Assembly (NCBI GenBank): GCA_030272155.1
Contig: CP126200.1
Span: 4,154,001 to 4,218,000, forward strand
DNA: 64,000 nt
Reading direction: 5' to 3'
From: Tetradesmus obliquus
Taxonomy: Eukaryota; Chlorophyta; Chlorophyceae; Sphaeropleales; Scenedesmaceae
A program made the position numbers and the translations under genes. Shown in pieces: positions 1 to 10,740 of this stretch. Under the pieces are notes generated by a model. It saw nothing but the letters and a program-made list of their open reading frames with translations, did no database searches and was not told the origin of the DNA. Position 1 is the stretch's first letter. Each line of letters starts with the position of its first letter.

Positions 1-1105
1 ATCAGCTGCTGCTCACAAACTGTTACCAGATGATGACACAGGTGTTTCAACGTCAATTGGATCCACCGCTGCCACACCAACCCATGGGTTGGCCGGCCAT
101 GGCAACACAGATGCGTACAAGCAAACTGCAGTCTCACTGTCAACAGCACTGTGCAACCACCTGCGGTCACCAGAGCAACCTTGTGGCGCTCAGAATCCCT
201 GTTGCTGCCTTGGGTTTGACCTGTGAGTAATAAGCACTAGAGCTGTGCAACTTCCGCAAAAACACTGTCAGGAAACCTTTTCGGCTGATCTGGGCTTGCC
301 ACAGACCAGCAGAGTTGCTGGCGCAATTGCAAGATTGAACTGGCGCTTGAGCACCATGCCAGACCAGGTGAGCTCGTGCACGAGCACCAGGAGCATGCAC
401 CTGCTGCGCACCACACTCATCATCATGCCTGCTTGCAATTTATGCATGCTCACATGCGCTGCACAGCACCTGCAGCCACAGGCATGCAGGTCAGTGAGTG
501 CCACAGCTGTCGGTTTGAATACACCGCTACACCGCAACACAGGTAGTATAGTGAGGCCAGGCACAGTGCATACGAGAGGCGCCCTGCTCACCCCATCAAC
601 CTGCGGCGTGCTGTCGACAACAGTGGTATATGCTGAGCAGACCAACAGGGATCATGCAAAACACAGTTGTCATACGTTGCTGGTGATACATATCAATGCT
701 GCCCAAACTATGCCAAAATCATCAGCCACAGGACGTCCCCAAACACGTGTCAGCACACACCATGTTCACTGTCACATGCCCACTGTACAGAACAGTGCTT
801 TTGAATCTGTACATGATCAATATGCTTGTAACAAATTGAACCCTTGCGCCTGATGCTTTTGCATTGCTGTGGCTGGTAAACGCCCCCCCCCAGGTATTCT
901 TTTTGTAGTAAACACACAATCAAGCCATCCAGTGCCAGCACACAGCCGAGCCATCCCATAGTAACATGAAGCCAGTGTCAGCCAGCGGCTGTGCATGCGG
1001 CCGTTTCCCGCTCAATTTCAAGCCAGCACCACACACCGGCACACCCCTGAGAGCCCGACTCAACTCGGATCAAACCCCCAGAACAGCCGCAGCCACATCA
1101 GCCCC
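1..1105. other. A/C-rich 3' flank of the bZIP gene, no gene seen
   Basis: I see no conserved protein here. The + strand is richer in A and C than in G and T, as expected if the minus-strand bZIP transcript continues leftwards as a long 3' UTR. The open frames present (for example + 245-853) are Cys/His/Thr-rich, have no recognisable domain and look like chance frames. Confidence 0.5.
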
Positions 1106-3251
1106 TCAGCAGAGCATCCACTGCTGCACAGGAAGCGCTGCCGCTGCTGCAGCTACCCTTCCAGCACCTGCTGCTGCTGCTGCTGCAGCCTGCTGCTCCT
1201 CATCTAGCCTGATCTGAGCCTGGTACAGTTCCTGTAGCTGCTGCAGCTGCTTGGCAGTGCCAACAGGCATGCCAGCAGCATCGTTCTGCTGCTGCTGTTG
1301 CTGCTGTTGGTCAGGGTCCTGCGTGTCAAGGGACTCGCCCTGCTCCTGCTGCTGCGCAACTGCGGCGAGCAGCGCTTTCTGCTGGTCCTGCACGATGTTG
1401 CGCAGCAGCACGTTCTGCTTCCGCAAAGAGGATAAGTCCACAGTGCCCTGCTCCACCTGCAGCCAGTTGTGTGCACACAGCATTCAACAGTAGATACATA
1501 GCGAAAAGAAGCCACGGCAATAGGCCATGCAACGAGACTGAAGGTCAGAGAAAGGTAGCGCGGTTACAACACAAGCACAGCAAGCGTCAAGCACCGCCCA
1601 GAGCGCCCATGCGTGCGCTTTCACAAACCGTACGTCAGGCTGACTGTGTCTGCACAGCATGAAGGGTATCACGCGTGCAGGCTATCCCACCTCAAGGGTG
1701 GCAACCAGTATGCGCGACAAACAACACAAACAGCTGTACGCGTCGCTGTACCAAACCACCCACAGCCGTGCGCGTCGCTGTATCAAACCAACCACAAACT
1801 TAACTCCCGCACCCACCTGCTTCGCCAGGTCATCCATGCGGACCTGCATCTGCTCAAGCATCGTCTTCTGCCGCGCCCGGAAGCGCCGCTGCGCCAAGCG
1901 GTTCTTCTCCTTCAGCCGGTCCTGCTTGCTGCGGCTGGCAGCAGCAGCGGCAGCAGCAGCAGCATCGTCCAGCCCGAGGCCCAGCCCTGAGAAGTCTCCA
2001 TAGCCGCCGCTGCCGCTGCCACCTGCCGTGCCACACAGCGAGCCTGCAGTGCCGTCACTCAGCGCATCGCCGCTGTATGCAGCCGCCACCGCAGCGGCCT
2101 CTACTGCTGCTGCTGCCGCTGCCGCCGCTGCTGCTGCTGCTGCCGCCACTGCTGGAGCAGGCACTGCTGCTGCTGCTGCTGCTGCTGCGGGAGGCTTCCT
2201 GCGTGCTGAGGGAGCAGCGCTGCCAGCGCCGCGCCCGCCGCGCCCTCGGCCCCTACCCCTTCCGCGCCTGCCGCCCGATGCTGCTGTTATATCTGCGCCA
2301 TACAAGTCAAAGTCTGGATCGGCTGGGTCCCCTGCATCTACCATGTCAGCCTCAGCAAATTCACTCGCTTCAGCATCAGCTGCTGCCGCTGCTGCTGCAT
2401 GGCGACTCCGCACGCCGTTGCCATTGCTGTTGCTGTTGGCAGCAGGTTGCTGCCGCGGAACGGGTGCCGCGTAGCTGCTGGCGGTTTCGATGCCGCTGGT
2501 GCTGGTCGTAGTGAGCGGCTTGCGCCTGTTGCGACGCACAGGCAGCTGCGGCGGCTGTGGTGCTGCTGCTGCTGCTGCTGGAGGCGGTTGATCCGCAGTG
2601 CTGCGAACGGGGTGACAGGGTTAGCAAACGAAAGCAGGCGGAGATTAAAAGCAAAAGAGCGACTGAAACAAGCAGGATGTGCCACAACAAGCACAGGTGG
2701 AGGTGTGTCAGTTAGTTGCCCCGAACAAGATGTGCCGCCGATGCCAGATAACACCTACAGCAGGCGATACAACACTTGATACTGGTAGGTTTGTGCGCAG
2801 ATGCTGAGTGATACACTGAGCAGTTGCCGGCGCATGTGGGGGTGTGGGTTGCACAGGTCGCAGGCTGCATCATGCGCTTGAGGAGCTGTTATGGCACAGA
2901 TCCCGACAAGCACCAGGCATGAAACACAAAGACGCCAGCACAGCGTCAATCAAAGATGACATCTCACCTGCCATTGGCTGCGATAGCTGCTGCTGCTGCC
3001 ACTGCCCAGTTGCCTGACAGCTGCTGCTGCTGGTCATTGATCAAAGAGTGCTGCTGCACACTGGGCTCGACTTTGAGTGGAGCCACCCAAGTATGTGTGG
3101 GGACACTGCTTGCTTGACCAAATGCCGATGCCGCTAATCCCATGAGAGCTGCAGCAAAGTGGTCGCCATGGGGTGCTACTGCCTGTGTCACTACTGGCCC
3201 TGCCTGCTGCGCATGCGGCTGCAGCTGCTGCTCTGGCAGGTGCGCACTCAT
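1106..3251 (-). CDS. bZIP transcription factor
   Basis: Nuclear DNA-binding protein of the basic leucine zipper family. Three exons on the minus strand: 3251-2968, 2600-1817 and 1456-1106, giving 472 residues; both introns are GT-AG and the phases agree. The start is the ATG at 3251 (MSAHLPEQQ). The middle holds Ala/Gln/Gly-rich stretches and an acidic piece (SEFAEADMVD). The basic region, with motif NRLAQRRFR (the N-x7-R signature), ends exon 2 and is followed by MLEQMQVRMDDLAKQ; the zipper continues across the second intron as VEQGTVDLSSLRKQNVLL. An intron therefore interrupts the zipper. The C-terminus is Gln/Ala-rich. The DNA target and partner cannot be told from the sequence. It is divergent from CWC25, with a shared intergenic region of about 640 bp. 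The N-terminal exon is less certain than the bZIP exons. Confidence 0.88.
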
Positions 3252-3892
3252 TGGGTGTTGCCACAGTCCCTGCAGACTTCACCGCACTAGGGCTGAGTGC
3301 CCCTCATGCGCATGCAGAGCCTGAGCTCAAGGTTGACTCATGGCGTGACGCAGCCGTTGTTGCGAAGCCTGTTGTAGGTGTTTTATAATGCAGTGGGCTG
3401 ATTGGGGCTATCAGACAACAGAGTTTGATCAAGCGCGGTCATGTACAGGAGACACGCGACCAGATTAGTGGTGGCCGGTGACAGTGTCACGTCTGGGCAG
3501 GAGCGACCACCTTTTCGATACCGATAAGACAGAAAATGATCAAGAAGACAAAGGATTTCAAGATCGGGTTACCCAGATTACTGGTGCCGCATGGCAGTAA
3601 GGACGACGCACTGTGTCACATAATGCTCTGGTCCGTGGGGTTTACAGACATTCGCATAATATGCCCGTACGTCTTGACCTGCCAATGTACAACAGCAGTA
3701 TGGTGTGCTTTGCTGTTGCTGCATGAGCTGTTAACCTTGTGCTACACAGCAGGCTGTTGCTGCAGCTGCACCCTTCCAAACAGCCCTGCACAGGTGGCAT
3801 TTGGCTGTTTGTGGCTTACCCTTTAGGTGTTATTAGGGGTGTTGATCGCTTCAAGCTAGCCCAACCGCAGCTGACTTCACAGGGAGGGCAAC
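3252..3892. promoter_or_regulatory. divergent intergenic region between bZIP and CWC25
   Basis: This stretch of about 640 bp lies between the start codons of two genes pointing away from each other, so both promoters should be here. An AT-rich patch near 3378-3392 (TTTTATAATG) is a possible TATA-like element for either gene. No coding potential was recognised. 5' UTR exons could occupy part of it. Confidence 0.4.
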
Positions 3893-6800
3893 ATGGGAGG
3901 TGGCGCGCCCCTAGCATTCCTCAACAAGAAAACATGGCATCCAGGTACTTTGTTCAAACTCATACAGATCAAACAGGCATGTTGTATAGCCTTTGTGTCT
4001 GACTTTCCGACATGCTTTACCACCTGTGGTGCTGCACATGAGCAGCACTTGCTTCACAGCACGCCTTGCTTCTGCTAGCGCTGCATACGCATGCCACAGC
4101 GGCTGCATGCTCCTCCTCTACTTTGAAAGCTGGTGCCTTGTCAACGTGTTCTTCTGGAACAGTTTCCTGCAAGCTGAACCTTGCGATGCACATATGCAGG
4201 GCGCATGCAAAACTTGGAGGAGGTATGGAAGCGAGAGCAGCAGGCGGAAGCAGAGCAGCGGAAGCTTGAGGAGCTGCGCAAGCAGTATGAAGATGAGAGG
4301 AAGAATGCAGAGTTCACTCAAATGGCTGAGGAGGCTGGCTACAAGTGAGAAGATCATGTGCTTGTAACAGCGCTTTGTAGGCACTGGCTGTCTCACTAGC
4401 CGCTGCAATGGCTGCACGCCAGCTGCCAGCTGAACGTGGCCAGTACTCTGCTGCTGATATAGTGCAGATGGCGGAGGAGGCGGGGCTACAAGCAAGCAAC
4501 ACCCATTGTCATATCCTGTGCTTGGCAGCTGCAACGTCCTTTGATGTTGTGTCAACAGTCCCTAGTAGAGCTGCATGCCAGCTGCCAGCTGCACAATGCC
4601 TGTGTGCCACTATTGAAGGTCAGGTTCAGGTGCTTGTGGCTGCATCAGCATTCCCTGGCTGCAGGCTGCACCAGCAGCAGCTTCAAAATACGTGTGCCGG
4701 CCCGGCTGGGCAGCACATCAGCAGTGGGGACTCAAGAGCGAGCCGTTGCTACTTGGCCACACCGCCACCACTGTGTTAACTCTCTTGGTGCTCGTTGCTT
4801 GCAGGAAAGACACCCGCCTGGATTGGATGTACGCAGGCAGCCTCGCAGCCAAGGCAGCAGCCGCCGCCGGCGCGCAGCAGCAGCAGCAGCAGCAGGCAGA
4901 GCAGCCGCTCATGGGCAAGCAGCCGGCGCCAGATGAGCATCTGTCTCGCGCGGAGCGTGCTGCTGCGCTGCCGAGCCTGCTGGCTGCAGCCACTCCTGCA
5001 AGCCAGAACGAGGCATGGGCCCGTTTGAATAATGACCCGCTGCTGGCGATAAAGAAGCAGGAACAAGATGCGCTGAAGCGTGTGCGGGAGAATCCCGTGA
5101 AGATGCAGCAGATCCTGAAGGAGGTGTGCGGGCGAGTGTGTTATGTATGTTATGTATGTTATACGAAGTTTGCGGAGTTTGCAGGAAAACACCTTGCAAA
5201 GCACAATGTGAAGTGATGCATGGCGTGTTTTTGTGAGATGCTAGGATGGCAGCTGTGCATGAGGATTTGCAGTGGGTGGTGCAGAGTGGATGGCAGTGAT
5301 TGTAAAGAAATATGCTGCTGAGCTCTGTTATGAAGGCGTGGCTGAAGCTGCTGTGTACAGGAGAGGCTTTAAATGACAGAACAGGACAGCAGATGAAGAG
5401 CTCACAGAGCAGGGTGGGCCCAGCGGCAGCTGTCAGTGTACACGACTGAGATGCAGCAGCGTGCAAGGAAGCTGTGCAGAGGGACAGGGCGGTTGTGAAC
5501 GCTAAGCAGGATGGTGGTGTTGTTGGTGTATCCTGCATTGTGTGTGACCTTGCACGTGGTGCCCTGCTGCCGCTGCTTGCCGCAGGTCGAGAAGGTGCGC
5601 GGCCACAAGCACAAGAAAGAGAAGAAAGAGAAAAAGGAAAAGAAGGAGAAACGAGACAAGAAGGACCGCAAGCGCAGCAGGTCACACTCTCATTCACGGT
5701 CTCGCTCAGCAAGCCCACCCAGGCACAGGCCAGCAGCAGCAGCAGCAGCAGCGATGCCGCCGCCGCCAGCCAGGGACGGCAGGCATTATGACAGTGGGCA
5801 TGCTGGTGGTGGCAGCAGCAGGGGCAGGAGCCCACCCAACAGGCCATCAGCAGCAGCAGCAGCAATGCAGGCCCCGCATGCGCGGGACAGCAGGCATTAT
5901 GACAGCGGGCATGCTGGCGGGGGCAGCAGCAGGGGCAGGAGCCCATCAGGCCAGGGAGACCGCGGCGGACGGGACAGGGGCGACTACCGCAGCAGCAGGC
6001 ACGAGCGCAGCCGCAGCAGGAGCAGGAGCAGGGGCAGGTCCCAACGGCACCCGCAGGAGCAGCAGCAGCAGAGCGAGCAGCGGGAGCACGAGCAGCGCCG
6101 CAGCAGCCAGCAGCACGGCAGCGGCAGCAGGGACCGCGGCAGTGGCGACAGGGACGCCGGCCGGCACCACAGCAGCAGCAGCAGCCATCAGCATCACCAC
6201 GAGTCCCATCACCATGAGCCCAGCAGAGGTGCAGCAGCAGCAGCAGCGGGGGGCGACGCAGCAGCTGCTGACAGCCGCTACGGCCTGAAGCTCGCGGCCG
6301 GGCACAGGCATGCGCCGCTGAACCCAGAGCAGCAGGCCGCAGATGCAGCAGCGCGCGCAGCCGCCACGCGGCAGCGACTGGCAGAGGCTGCTGCAGCGCG
6401 GGACGCTGAGGCTGCTGCGGCTGCTGCTGCGTCAGCGCAGCGGCGGCAGCGTACCGAGTACAAGCCTGGCAAGCTGAGTGCAGAGGAGAAGGCTGCGCGG
6501 CTGGCTGCGATGATGGGCGACGCTGCGGAGCATGACAGGCAGCGCCAGGAGCGGCTGCATCAGGTGGGGCGGGGTGTTCTGCCTGGGAAACCTAAACCCT
6601 AAACCTTTTGATTCAGCAGGGTTGAGTACGCATTGGTAGTGCGGTGAACAAAGGTTTTCGTAAACATGTCAAGCATGCATGCTAGCATTCACCTCTGTGT
6701 TGCCCTGATGTAGTGCATGTATGTGTCATGTCTGCCAGCTTGATGTAAAGTTGGACAGTCTAGCATGAAAAAAGCAAAGCTGATGATGTGTGTGGGCATG

Positions 6801-7236
6801 GATGCTGCTGCCTGCTTCTGCTTGAGGTTGCTGCTGACCCAGCCGACATGTTCATCTAGGCAGCTTGCACCCATGCACCTGTGCAATGCGCAGTGTGCTG
6901 CCTGGTCTCAGCACACACACTGCACGGCAGCGTTCTGCCTGCCCCAGTCACATGCCTGGCGCCCTGCGGCGACTGTGTGTGTTGCCCTGTCGTCTGTCCC
7001 TTTTCTAAACACCTGTTGCTTGTTGCTGCTTGTGGCTGCTGCTTGTTGCTCAGGCGCGTGCTGCTGAGGCAGATGACCAGAAGGGCGTGGCTGGCCTGCT
7101 GGCCAAGGCAGCAGCAGCCAAAGCAGAGGATGCGTTCAAATCTGCGGCGGCTGCAGAGGTGTTTGGCAGCTTGGCGGGTGGCGGCATGAGCTTGGACGCA
7201 CGCATCAGCAGCAGGAGGCATTACCAGGAGCGCTAG
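3893..7236 (+). CDS. CWC25: pre-mRNA-splicing factor CWC25
   Basis: Spliceosome component; CWC25 acts at the first catalytic step of splicing after Prp2 remodelling (family knowledge). Five exons: 3893-3944, 4200-4344, 4805-5123, 5586-6563 and 7054-7236, total 558 residues, all phases consistent. The family hallmarks are in order: MGGG...LNKKTWHPG at the start, NLEEVWKREQQAEAEQ with an acidic/basic helix in exon 2, LDWMYAG at the start of exon 3, then NPVKMQQILKE. Exon 4 is a Lys-rich segment (HKKEKKEKKEK) followed by an RS/Gln/His-rich region much longer than in yeast, containing an internal repeat, then an Ala-rich helix. The last exon ends SLDARISSRRHYQER, resembling the family C-terminus. 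The start is fixed by the conserved MGGG. Intron 2 carries a decayed copy of the exon 2 end. Confidence 0.93.
4468..4492 (+). repeat. decayed copy of CWC25 exon 2 end inside intron 2
   Basis: The last 24 bases of exon 2 (4322-4345, coding MAEEAGYK) recur here with only a few changes, coding MAEEAGLQ, about 145 bp downstream and inside the intron. The copy no longer has a GT donor (CAAG followed by CAAG). A second pair of related blocks (GCCAGCTGCCAGCTG near 4417 and 4576) shows that the intron has seen more than one local duplication. Confidence 0.75.
5139..5163 (+). repeat. short tandem TTATGTATG repeat in CWC25 intron 3
   Basis: Two and a half copies of a 9-base unit lie 16 bases after the exon 3 donor. 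It is probably a neutral microsatellite. Confidence 0.6.
5764..5960 (+). repeat. internal in-frame repeat in CWC25 exon 4
   Basis: Two copies of a unit of about 37 residues coding ARDxRHYDSGHAGGGSSRGR followed by SP-rich residues lie in tandem, offset by about 111 bases. The unit is kept in frame and has only a few synonymous or mild changes, so the duplication is recent or conserved. It belongs to the RS-like low-complexity region. Confidence 0.8.
6590..6605 (+). repeat. telomere-like CCTAAACCCTAAACC motif
   Basis: About two copies of a CCCTAAA-type motif lie 27 bases after the exon 4 donor of CWC25, inside its last intron. It is too short to be a true interstitial telomere tract. Confidence 0.5.
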
Positions 7237-8465
7237 GCCGGGGCGCGGCGGCGGCAAAGCCTTTGCTGTGACAGCAGCAGCAGCAGCAGCAGCAGCAATG
7301 TGCATTGCTGAGGCACCAATGCGTGGCGTGTGGAGGCGTGAGGCAGGACACATGCAGCAGTGGCAGCAGCATTTGCCCAGTCGTTGCACTATCGCTAAGG
7401 TTGGGTTGCAGGGTTGGTCAGTTTTTGCCGTGACGGAGTGTTGTTGCTGCTGGCTTTTCTGGCTGCTTCTGGTCGAGTGCATAGATCTAGTTGCTGGTTT
7501 GTGTACTAGCAGCTCGTTGTCGAGCCTGGAACTGTTGTTGCTGGAAGGTTATGGCAAATCTAAGTAAGGTGAATCGGCTGCAGCAGCGTCACTTGTTGCA
7601 GCGGCAAGCTCGAAGCTCTGAGAGAAACATTCTTACACCAGATTCCAGGTTGTAACTTGAACTCTACCGGTAAGGTGTCGCTCAGCAATACACCCGCAGA
7701 GAACAAACCATTAAGCTCTCACCACAGCAACTTCACATTAAATGAAAGCAGGAAGCTGTCCACCTGAGGGAGCAGGCGCGCTTTTAGAATGGATCGCATG
7801 GCAACTGGCAGAGTAGTTCACAGCATGCAGCAGTGCATGCGTCACTGCAGGACCTGGATGAGCCTGCAGTTATTACTATGAGCACGGTTTTGGCAAGTGG
7901 CGCGGGATGCCGGGGCTGTCCACACCGCTTGGGACAATGCTGGAGCGCGTAAGCGTTGCGCGAAGTCAAACCTAGGTCAACAACAAGCTGCGACACTCTC
8001 GTGACCTACTCCACCAACATGTTGTGTGCACTTCAGATCAACTCATTCAACTCGTGGAAACGTTGAGTAGCTTCGATGGAGCGCTGACGTTTGAGGCGCC
8101 GGCCTTTGTTCTCCCACACTTGACAGCTGTTGCGCCACCCACCAAGCACACGTTGAAGAACAAACCGCTACGTTCAGTTTGCATCAATATAATTGTTGAG
8201 ATCATCAAAGCACACCGGCATCCTTGAGCGTTCCACGAAAAGGTGCACTGTCTGGTCCCAGCAAAGCTACTAAGCAAAGCTACCGTGGAACTAAGAGATC
8301 TAAGGACAGATCTAGCTAATTCACCCCACTGAAAGTAGTTGGGTTGATCCCGCCACAACGGGTTTACGGGTTTCGTTTCAGCACGAAGGCTAAACAAGGC
8401 CCGAGCATATCGTGTGTCACTCTTTAGCATCTTTCGCTCTCTTTTAACATGAACATATAAGAAAT
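7237..8465. other. intergenic region between CWC25 and the SPOC gene
   Basis: This holds the CWC25 3' UTR and the promoter of the next gene, both on the + strand. TGTAA at 7651-7655 is a candidate poly(A) signal for CWC25, of the type used in green algae. A poly-Ala-coding CAG run at 7271-7296 lies just after the stop and is not part of the protein. No other gene was recognised. Confidence 0.45.
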
Positions 8466-10740
8466 ATGAGTCCGACGTGTTGCATCCTCAGCCTTCCCGG
8501 GCCTTTGTCGGTGCCTGGTCTGAATCAATTCTTCAAGGACAACGTGTCGTTAGATACAGCTAGCTCTCTTATCTTTACTGCGTTGTCAACTAAGCCGCAG
8601 CCCGCTCAGACAGCAGCACCAGTTCAGGCGTGGCTCCTGCCTCTGCAAGAGCTGGCCAGCGCACATAGGGTAGAGCGTGGCTCTGCGGCAGAACTCAGTG
8701 CATATCAGGCTCTCGTTAAGCGGCAAATTGAGGCCGCTCTGGAGGGCGTGGCAGGGGAACAGCCTTTAGGTCTGTCGGAGCAGCTGCAGAAGGCCCTGCG
8801 ACTTGTGAAGGCTGGCAAGACAAGCCAAGGGCATGCTGTAGCTGTTGAATTACTAGGCTTTGCGGGCCTGGCGGGACTGGCAGCAGTGTCAGGTAGGTCT
8901 CGCAAGTGTGCTGCCTGGAAGGGGCATGGACCTCTTGAGGCTTCGCAGAACGCATGGTTGCAGGATTTAAGTTTGGGTATCGGCCAACAGCAGCTGCGCA
9001 GAGCCCTGCTGTATGATGGCTTTCCTCTTCCGGTAGCGCTGCTTGAGTCACTTTCACGCAACTTACGCTGTGTTGTCCTTTATTCTTGGGCAGATGATTA
9101 TACGTGCTTGTTTTTTTGTCTTTCTTTGCAGCAATGCACGCCGTTTCTGCAACGATCGCATGCTTTCGGGATTGCGTTGTAGGAAGCATCTCGGTGTCGG
9201 TGGCCCTACCCTAACCTCGCGCGCCTGCAATGCACGTTTTACGCAGGTCCTTCGAGCTCGTGCAGCAGCGGCGGCTCGCTGTTCAAGGTGCCAGCCCTAC
9301 CAGCAAGGAAACGCAGCAGGGACGAGGAGGTGCAGCAGCAGCAGCAGGGTTCCTGCAGCAAGCAGGCAGCACAGCAGTTCCCAACCTTCAACAAGCAGCA
9401 GGGCGGCCAGCAGCAGTTCAGAAAGCACAGCGCGCCGAAGCGGCGGGCGACGCCACAGGTGCTGCCTGGCGCGCCGATCTGCTTGACCCCCAACGCCCCA
9501 CCCGCCAGCACCTCGCATGGCGACGCTGTGTGCGATGAGCAGCTGCTGTCCTGCTGGTGCCCAATCAGCGGCAAGCGCCAGCGCACAAGCGGCGACGGCA
9601 GCAGCGACGCAGCTGATGTGGCCTTCAGCAGCGACAGCAGCATCGCAAGCAGCGACAGCGGCGCCAGCAGCAGCGGCAAGGTTGTCCTGCAGCCGTCGCC
9701 TGCACAGCAGCAGCAGCAGCAGCAGGTAGACAGCAGCAGCAAGTCGCTGATCAGCGACACCATCAGCAGCCTGTCCCGTGCCAGCTCACCGCCAGCCTCA
9801 TCTGCAGCCATCCCCAAGCAGCAGCAGGGCCTGCTGCCCAAGTCGGGTGCCAACGGCAGCAGCAGCAGCGGCAGCCCCAAGTCAGCTGCAGCCGCAGCGC
9901 GTGCTGCCTCGCATGCTGAAGCAGCAGAGTCACTGCGGCGGCTGATCCATGAGGACCCCGGCCACAGCAAGCCTGCTGCGGACGTGCTGCTGTTTGGTAA
10001 GTCTGCGCAGCAGCCCATCAAGAACTGGACGGGCACCATCAAGCACAAGCATGCCGGGCGCGTGGTGGAGCTGTGCACGCTGTCGCTGCAGGTGAGGCGC
10101 CAGGTGTTGCGTGTGGCTGCAGGTGGCTGCAGCTGGCGCTCGGGTGCGTTAGCCCCAGGGTGCGGTAGCCCCAGGAATGCATCGCGGCAACAGCAAGCAG
10201 GGTTTCCTTGCAGGATGCAGTGTTGCTCCTGCCACAGCTGTTACTGCTGCTTCCTGGCCTGGCTTGGCCCTGTAGCAAGCAGCAGCAGCAGGCGTGGGAG
10301 CTGCCGGTCTGTCGGGGTGCTGCTGGCAGTTTGCCCAGCAGCTGCATGCGGGCATGCCAGCAGCCAGGGGCTGCTTCAGCCGGCGCCCTTTCATGGCAGA
10401 GCAGCTGCAGCCTGCAATGTGCTGCCACCGTTGCTCACACAAGCCCCTGCTGCTGCTGCTGCTGCTGCAGGTGCCGGAGCCCTTCCTGGAGGAGTTCCCG
10501 GCCGCGCTGTACGCGGCCGACCTGCGCCACCGGCGCTCAGTCTCGCTGGGGCGCCATGTGGTGTGCCGCGCGTCTCTTGGCACGCTGGGCGAGTCGCAGC
10601 TGGCTGCGCTGAGCGCGATGGCGCGCGGGCAGATGGTGGCGCTGTGCAGCCTGCAGACTGCGGAGCTGCACCTGGTGCCGTACTTTGACAACCGCAACCT
10701 GGTGCGCATGGTGGGCTTCCTCAAGATCAAGGCGGAGTGA
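8466..10740 (+). CDS. SPOC-domain-like nuclear protein
   Basis: Three exons: 8466-8892, 9247-10091 and 10471-10740, 513 residues, phases consistent. The N-terminal ~140 residues are mostly helical (WLLPLQELASAHRVERG, LSEQLQKALRLVKAGK). The middle is Ser/Gln-rich with a basic KRSRDEE stretch that could be a nuclear localisation signal. The C-terminus, from LLFGKSAQQPIKNWTGTIKH through RHVVCRASLG, LGESQLAALSAMARGQMV and AELHLVPYF, resembles SPOC domains of plant TFIIS/SPOC-type proteins (order W-x-G...; ISESQ-like helix; VELYLxP). SPOC domains bind phosphorylated Pol II tails or corepressors. The assignment is by eye and moderate; the exon structure is better supported than the function. A CTG run ends in the exon 3 acceptor. 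Confidence 0.62.

Noticed and set aside
6590-6605. Interstitial telomere sequence
   Set aside because: Only two units, inside an intron; chance or slippage is enough.
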